The translations under genes were made by a program, and so were the position numbers. From JBJXGF01 sp046153015 (GTDB taxonomy: Bacteria; Actinomycetota; Acidimicrobiia; Acidimicrobiales; CAIXPF01), in the NCBI GenBank assembly GCA_046153015.1, contig JBJXGF010000203.1, positions 1-6,010 on the forward strand: 6,010 nucleotides of DNA. The letters run 5' to 3'. A model generated the notes under the pieces. That model did not search any database and was not told the origin of the DNA. It was given only the letters and a program-made list of their open reading frames with translations. Positions 1 through 6,010 of this stretch are shown piece after piece (position 1 is the stretch's first letter; every line of letters starts with the position of its first letter).

Positions 1-1016
1 GCGTGTCCCGCATCATCACCGCCACGTCCCCAGCGGTCACGACCGAGCGGGGGGACCCGCCGATCGAGGGGAACGTGAAGTAGCTCGCCTCCTCGCCGAC
101 CGTGGCGTTGGTCTCGGAGGCGACCACACCGGCGACGAAGTCGCCCTCGAAGACGATCGCGGCCTGCGGCGGGTCGGCGAAGACCCGCACCACCGACTCG
201 GGGAACGTGGTCTGCAGCGCGGTCGCGGCGCCCCCCGAGACGAGCGCGGGGTCGCCCCACATCTCGGCCAGGCGGGCCAGCGCGTCCTTCACGCTCTGGT
301 CGGTCCACGGGAGCTGACGGTTCGCCAGCTGGTCGTAGCGCTCGGGGCCGGCGGTGCGAAGGTACACGTTCTCGAACCAGTCGGTCAGCGTCCAGCCGTC
401 GGCCCCACCGATCGACACCGGGGCCACTCCGTAGGCGGCGATCGTGCGGGCCGCCTGGAGCAGCTCCGGCCACGTCTCGGGCTGGCGGACGCCGGCCTGC
501 TCGAGGAGCCGGGTGTTGTTCCACATCAGCGACTTGTTCGCGGCCTTGAAGAAGACGCCGTAGAGCTGGCCGTCGACGCTGCCGAGGTCACGCCACACCT
601 CCGTGAAGCTGTCCTCGACCTCGCTGCGCACCTCGGCGGGCAGCGCCACGAGCGCGCCCTGCTTGGCGAAGTCGCGCAGCAGACCGGGCTGGGGCAGGAG
701 CGCCACGTCGGGCGGGTTGCCGCCCTGCACCCGGGCGCCGAGCACCGCGGCGATGTTGTCGCCGGTCGAGGTGTAGCTGGTGGCGGCCCCGGTGCGGCGG
801 CTGAACTCGTCCAGCACCTGCTGGAAGTTCGCCTGCTCCGCGCCGGTCCAGAGCCCGGCCACCGTCACCGTCTGGCCGGCGAGGTTGGCGTCGCCGGCCG
901 CGTCCGACGCCCCCTCCTCGTCGCTGCCGCAGCCGGCGGCCACGAGCGCGGCGACCGCCGCCACGGCGAGCAGGCGAAACCGGCGGCCGAACGGGCGACG
1001 GCCTTGGGCGCGGAAC

Positions 1017-1030
<14 letters not shown>
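1..1030 (-). CDS. Carbohydrate ABC transporter substrate-binding lipoprotein, AglE-like (3' end outside window)
   Basis: Solute-binding lipoprotein that would capture a sugar outside the membrane and deliver it to an ABC permease. I translated this frame directly: 343 codons are open from the ATG at 1028-1030 to the left edge with no stop. The N-terminus is Arg-rich (RRPFGRRFR), followed by a hydrophobic stretch (residues 20-33) and a lipobox LVAAGC, so Cys34 should be lipidated. A Gly/Ser/Asp/Glu-rich linker follows. The body carries family 1 binding-protein features: LWTGAEQ (60-66), VQGGNPPDVALLPQP (101-115), DGQLYGVFFKAANKSLMWNN (153-172) and TDWFENVYLRTAGPE (216-230). From memory this pattern is closest to AglE-type alpha-glucoside binders; that substrate is inference. 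Such proteins are usually 400-450 residues, so roughly the last quarter is missing. The gene overlaps the upstream ATPase gene by 14 bases, which implies one transcript and translational coupling. Permease genes probably follow off the left edge. Confidence 0.93.
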
Positions 1031-2288
<1,258 letters not shown>

Positions 2289-2319
2289 CGTGGCCCCGTC
2301 CCTACCCAGCTCCCGGACG

Positions 2320-2334
2320 AATCACTCCCTGATT
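2320..2334. promoter_or_regulatory. AT-rich palindrome AATCA-N5-TGATT, candidate operator of the sugar operon
   Basis: A 15-base dyad with two perfect 5-base arms, AATCA (2320-2324) and TGATT (2330-2334), around CTCCC. It lies 31 bases upstream of the ATPase start and is one of few AT-rich spots in the window. Its position between the katG hairpins and the ATPase gene is where a sugar-responsive repressor would bind. No regulator gene is visible in the window and no clear -10/-35 pair was found beside it, so function is inferred from position and symmetry only. A 5-base arm can occur by chance. Confidence 0.35.
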
Positions 2335-2345
2335 GTGGGTTGGTC

Positions 2346-2376
2346 GGCGAGGCGCCTCCCGCTCAGGCGCCTCGCC
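2346..2376 (-). terminator. Strong hairpin, second of two after katG (likely termination region)
   Basis: GGCGAGGCGCCT (2346-2357) and AGGCGCCTCGCC (2365-2376) are perfect inverted repeats, giving a 12-base-pair stem with a 7-base loop. Each arm also contains the 8-base palindrome AGGCGCCT, so the element reads as a direct repeat as well as an inverted one. It lies downstream of the katG stop and upstream of the ATPase gene on the same strand. There is no U-tract, which is common for terminators in GC-rich actinobacteria but makes termination less certain. It could instead protect the katG mRNA 3' end. Confidence 0.55.
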
Positions 2377-2385
2377 CTCCAGGAC

Positions 2386-2413
2386 CGGTGCCGGGGGCTG
2401 CGCCCCGGCACCG
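2386..2413 (-). terminator. Strong hairpin directly after katG (likely terminator)
   Basis: CGGTGCCGGGG (2386-2396) and CCCCGGCACCG (2403-2413) are perfect inverted repeats: an 11-base-pair, almost all G-C stem with a 6-base loop. It begins 15 bases beyond the katG stop at 2429-2431, the usual place for a terminator. No U-tract follows. Together with the second hairpin at 2346-2376 it should separate the katG transcript from the sugar-transport operon. Confidence 0.6.
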
Positions 2414-2428
2414 CCGCTCACCTGCCGC

Positions 2429-4669
<2,241 letters not shown>

Positions 4670-4732
4670 CCTTGCTCCTTGTGGCTGCGCTGTCTGTCTG
4701 GGTGGGATCAGACGGGCCGGGGCCCAGAACGA

Positions 4733-5161
4733 TCAGGACTCGTCGGCGTCGGCCGGTGCGCAGTGCCGGCACCGGCCCGAGACGAACACGTTGGCCTTTG
4801 TCGGCCGGAAGCCCTCGACCACGCCGAGGTCGAGGCCAGAGAGGTCGAGATGGGCGTCGGTGATGGCGCCGCACTCGTCGCACACCAAGTGATGGTGCTC
4901 GTCCGGATCGGTATCGAAGCGGGCGGCGCCGGCCGCCATCTCCAGGCGTCGGATCTCGCCCAGCTCGGTCAGGTCGTTCAACGTCTGGTAGACGGTTCGC
5001 AGCGAGATCGAGGGCATGGCCGGCGCCACGATCTGGTAGACGGCCTCGGCGGTCGGGTGGCCGGCGCCGGTGTGCAGCGCCTCGAAAACCGCCAGCCGCT
5101 GTGGGGTGATTCGCAGGCCGCGTTCCCTGAACGAACGGGCGAGCTCCCCAGGGGTACGCAC
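4733..5161 (-). CDS. furA: Fur-family peroxide-type repressor (FurA/PerR-like)
   Basis: Metal-dependent repressor, expected to control itself and katG. In 142 residues the N-terminal winged helix (about 6-75) holds RITPQRLAVFEAL and the recognition helix region SISLRTVYQTLNDL (51-64); the C-terminal half is the dimerisation domain. Two Cys pairs, Cys94/Cys97 (CDEC) and Cys131/Cys134 (CRHC), form the structural zinc site. The regulatory metal ligands aligned to B. subtilis PerR are His35 (HPTAE), Asp83 (RFD), His89 and His91 (HHH) and Asp102 (ITDAH). Asp102, not Glu, matches the PerR-type peroxide sensor, in which iron-catalysed oxidation of the His ligands releases DNA. The start is the GTG at 5161: an in-frame TAG at 5173-5171 excludes anything longer, and no other ATG or GTG precedes the helix domain. 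A possible promoter puts the transcript start at or next to the GTG, so the mRNA may be leaderless, as I recall for mycobacterial furA. katG follows after 63 bases. Confidence 0.95.
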   Translation of the reverse strand: MRTPGELARSFRERGLRITPQRLAVFEALHTGAGHPTAEAVYQIVAPAMPSISLRTVYQTLNDLTELGEIRRLEMAAGAARFDTDPDEHHHLVCDECGAITDAHLDLSGLDLGVVEGFRPTKANVFVSGRCRHCAPADADES

Positions 5162-5167
5162 GCCGCG

Positions 5168-5196
5168 TGCCTACCACCGCTCAGTGAGGCCGTCAA
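5168..5196 (-). promoter_or_regulatory. Candidate furA-katG promoter (leaderless)
   Basis: On the minus strand TTGACG (5196-5191) matches the -35 consensus at 5 of 6 bases. It is followed by exactly 17 bases and then TAGGCA (5173-5168), a weak -10 that keeps the leading TA but not the final T. Six bases separate it from the furA GTG at 5161, so transcription would begin at or next to the start codon. An imperfect dyad (AGTCGATTGACG, 5202-5191 region) overlaps the -35 and is a possible autoregulatory Fur site, but the match is poor. The -35 and spacing are good; the -10 is the weak part. Confidence 0.4.
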
Positions 5197-5250
5197 TCGA
5201 CTTGGCTTCGCCGTGTCCCCGCCCAGCGGGCCGGACGCGGCGGGGTCGGG

Positions 5251-5256
5251 TACGGT
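5251..5256 (+). promoter_or_regulatory. -10 element TACGGT of the VOC gene (leaderless)
   Basis: TACGGT fits the actinobacterial TAnnnT -10 pattern. It lies 8 bases before the GTG at 5265, so the transcript would start at or within a base or two of that codon. There is no Shine-Dalgarno upstream of the GTG, which agrees with a leaderless mRNA. No convincing -35 is seen 17 bases further up, which is common for such promoters. It faces away from the furA promoter within the 103-base divergent region. Confidence 0.5.
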
Positions 5257-5264
5257 TGCGTGCC

Positions 5265-5675
5265 GTGAGCCTGAAGGTGCGTCCCATGCTCCAGGTGGCC
5301 GACGTCGAGGCGTCGAGCAGCTGGTATCAGCGGACGCTGGGCCTGGTGAGCGGACACGGGGGCCCCGAGTTCGAGATGCTGTTCGCCGGCGTTCCGTTCG
5401 AGTCGGACCTCGTCCTCCAGCTGCACCGGTGGGACGCGCACGAGCACGGCTTCCTCGGGTCGCCCTCCCTGCCGGTCGGCAACGGTTCGTCCCTCTGGTT
5501 CGAGGCGGCGGACCGGGAACGGTTCGACGCGCTGGCGGCCGGGGCGGCCGACGGCGCAGCGGTGGTCCTCGCCGGGCCGGCGTGGAACCCGTTGGCCCAC
5601 CACCACGAGCTCACCCTGCGCGATCCGGACGGCTACGTCGTGGTCGTCCACACGCCGTTCCAGCCGGAGCCGTAG
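5265..5675 (+). CDS. VOC-superfamily protein (glyoxalase/bleomycin-resistance-like)
   Basis: Single-domain protein of 136 residues with the vicinal-oxygen-chelate fold: two beta-alpha-beta-beta-beta modules. The first starts with KVRPMLQVADVEASSSWYQ-type sequence (4-22) followed by TLGL (24-27); the second ends with HHELTLRDPDGYVVVV (113-128), whose DPDG turn is the family hallmark. The layout resembles bleomycin-resistance-type binding proteins more than metalloenzymes, because the usual first-strand His and last-strand Glu metal ligands are not evident (Val-Val-Val-Val follows DPDGY). Substrate and reaction are unknown. The GTG at 5265 was chosen because it gives the normal family N-terminus and sits just behind a -10 element; the frame is open further upstream to 5070, but that part is antisense to furA. 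An ATG at 5286 is the alternative and would trim part of the first strand. It is divergent from furA, so shared control is possible but unproven. Confidence 0.85.
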   Translation: MSLKVRPMLQVADVEASSSWYQRTLGLVSGHGGPEFEMLFAGVPFESDLVLQLHRWDAHEHGFLGSPSLPVGNGSSLWFEAADRERFDALAAGAADGAAVVLAGPAWNPLAHHHELTLRDPDGYVVVVHTPFQPEP

Positions 5676-5683
5676 CGCAGCCC

Positions 5684-5727
5684 TTTCACAACATGCGGTG
5701 AAGACGCCCGCGCGGCGCGCCCTTCAC
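5684..5727. repeat. TTCAC / GTGAA inverted-repeat cluster after the VOC gene
   Basis: TTCAC (5685-5689), GTGAA (5698-5702) and CTTCAC (5722-5727) form alternating inverted repeats. GTGAAG (5698-5703) can pair with CTTCAC (5722-5727) to give a 6-base-pair stem around a very GC-rich loop, or GTGAA can pair with the upstream TTCAC across 8 bases. The cluster begins 9 bases after the VOC stop, so it may be a weak terminator with two alternative folds. There is no U-tract. The rest of 5676-5801 holds only the palindrome at 5742-5759 and the ribosome binding site at 5784. Confidence 0.3.
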
Positions 5728-5741
5728 GATAGGCGCTTCGG

Positions 5742-5759
5742 AACGGGCCCGGGCCCGTT
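5742..5759. repeat. 18-base perfect palindrome, possible operator or terminator
   Basis: AACGGGCCCGGGCCCGTT is perfectly self-complementary over 18 bases with no spacer. It lies 66 bases past the VOC stop and 42 bases before the start of the next gene. Uninterrupted symmetry without a loop suits binding of a dimeric protein better than an RNA hairpin, although a shorter stem with a 4-base loop is possible. GC-rich sequence raises the chance level of such palindromes. Confidence 0.4.
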
Positions 5760-5783
5760 GACCGGATCCCCCACCGGCGCACC

Positions 5784-5789
5784 AAGGAG
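5784..5789 (+). promoter_or_regulatory. Ribosome binding site AAGGAG of the right-edge gene
   Basis: AAGGAG is a good Shine-Dalgarno core in a region with no other purine run of that quality. It is 12 bases from the GTG at 5802, longer than ideal, and 6 bases from an in-frame CTG at 5796. The GTG is preferred because CTG starts are rare; the difference is two residues. Confidence 0.6.
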
Positions 5790-5801
5790 ACCAACCTGCA
5801 C

Positions 5802-6010
5802 GTGAGCGAGGCGCGCACCAGCGCAGCTGCCCAACCCCGATCCGATCGAGCCGCCCCACCGGACGGGCGGGACCTCGACCCTAGAGCCCGCCGCCGGCGG
5901 GCGGCCGGCCTGCTCGGCGCCGTGACCGTGCTGCTGGCGCCGGCCGCCGTCCCGGCCGCGGCGGCGTCGAGCGACGCGCCCCCACCCACCCCTCCGGCCG
6001 CCGCGGCGGC
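5802..6010 (+). CDS. Secreted or membrane-anchored protein, N-terminus only (runs off right edge)
   Basis: The GTG at 5802 opens a frame of 69 codons that is still open at the window end, and no in-frame stop occurs back to the TAG at 5730. The product begins with a polar stretch of about 27 residues, then Arg-rich RARRRR (28-33), a hydrophobic core AAGLLGAVTVLLAPAAV (34-50) and small residues PAAAASS, followed by Pro/Ala-rich SDAPPPTPP (57-65). This is a signal peptide with a long N-region and probable cleavage near residues 54-56, leading into a Pro/Ala linker typical of exported actinobacterial proteins. No lipobox Cys is seen and there is no clear twin-arginine motif. The functional domain lies outside the window, so no function can be given. 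The opposite strand is also open here but is compositionally an antisense shadow. Confidence 0.65.
   Translation, partial: MSEARTSAAAQPRSDRAAPPDGRDLDPRARRRRAAGLLGAVTVLLAPAAVPAAAASSDAPPPTPPAAAA

Noticed and set aside
4670..4732. Possible separate katG promoter or leader structure in the furA-katG gap, including CAGAC/GTCTG arms (4696-4700 with 4709-4713).
   Set aside because: The stem is only 5 base pairs and no -10/-35 pair is recognisable. The 63-base gap with a normal Shine-Dalgarno is adequately explained by co-transcription.
5070..5264. Upstream extension of the VOC frame, giving a 201-residue protein.
   Set aside because: The extra 65 codons are antisense to the start of the Fur gene and would span its promoter. 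The VOC domain begins naturally at the GTG at 5265, behind a -10 element.
5633..5989. Minus-strand open frame (118 codons) at the right end.
   Set aside because: It overlaps the end of the VOC gene in antisense and the signal-peptide coding region on the plus strand, which has a better start context. Its own sequence is Arg/Ala/Ser-rich with no domain.

Overview
The window is very GC-rich (estimated by eye, not computed), uses GTG starts freely and shows actinobacterial-type signals: -10 elements close to TAnnnT, probable leaderless GTG starts, and a Fur-family gene directly upstream of katG as in mycobacteria and streptomycetes. I infer a high-GC actinobacterium. The class cannot be fixed from this sequence.

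Left part, minus strand (1-2288): the front of a carbohydrate ABC importer operon. A MalK/UgpC-type ATPase (1017-2288) overlaps by 14 bases a substrate-binding lipoprotein of the AglE-like alpha-glucoside type (1030 to beyond base 1). The Shine-Dalgarno of the lipoprotein lies inside the last ATPase codons and is an 11-base perfect complement of the usual 16S rRNA 3' end. The permeases are presumably beyond the left edge.

Middle, minus strand (2289-5161): a peroxide-defence unit. A Fur-family regulator with PerR-like ligands (4733-5161) is followed 63 bases later by a full-length catalase-peroxidase katG (2429-4669). The 140 bases between katG and the ATPase gene hold two strong tandem hairpins, read as the katG terminator region, then a small AT-rich palindrome that could be an operator for the sugar operon.

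Right part, plus strand (5162-6010): a 103-base divergent promoter region separates furA from a small VOC-superfamily (glyoxalase/bleomycin-resistance-like) gene (5265-5675). Then come 126 bases with inverted repeats, including an 18-base perfect palindrome, and the start of a secreted or membrane-anchored protein (5802 to beyond the right edge) of which only the signal peptide region is visible.

The window looks like ordinary chromosome: sugar uptake, a redox-regulated catalase and two small-molecule or envelope genes. I see no mobile element, CRISPR array, tRNA or rRNA, and nothing that amounts to a new multi-gene system. The points worth a second look are regulatory: the long embedded Shine-Dalgarno, paired leaderless starts, the Asp/Glu choice in the Fur sensor site, and the hairpins and palindromes.
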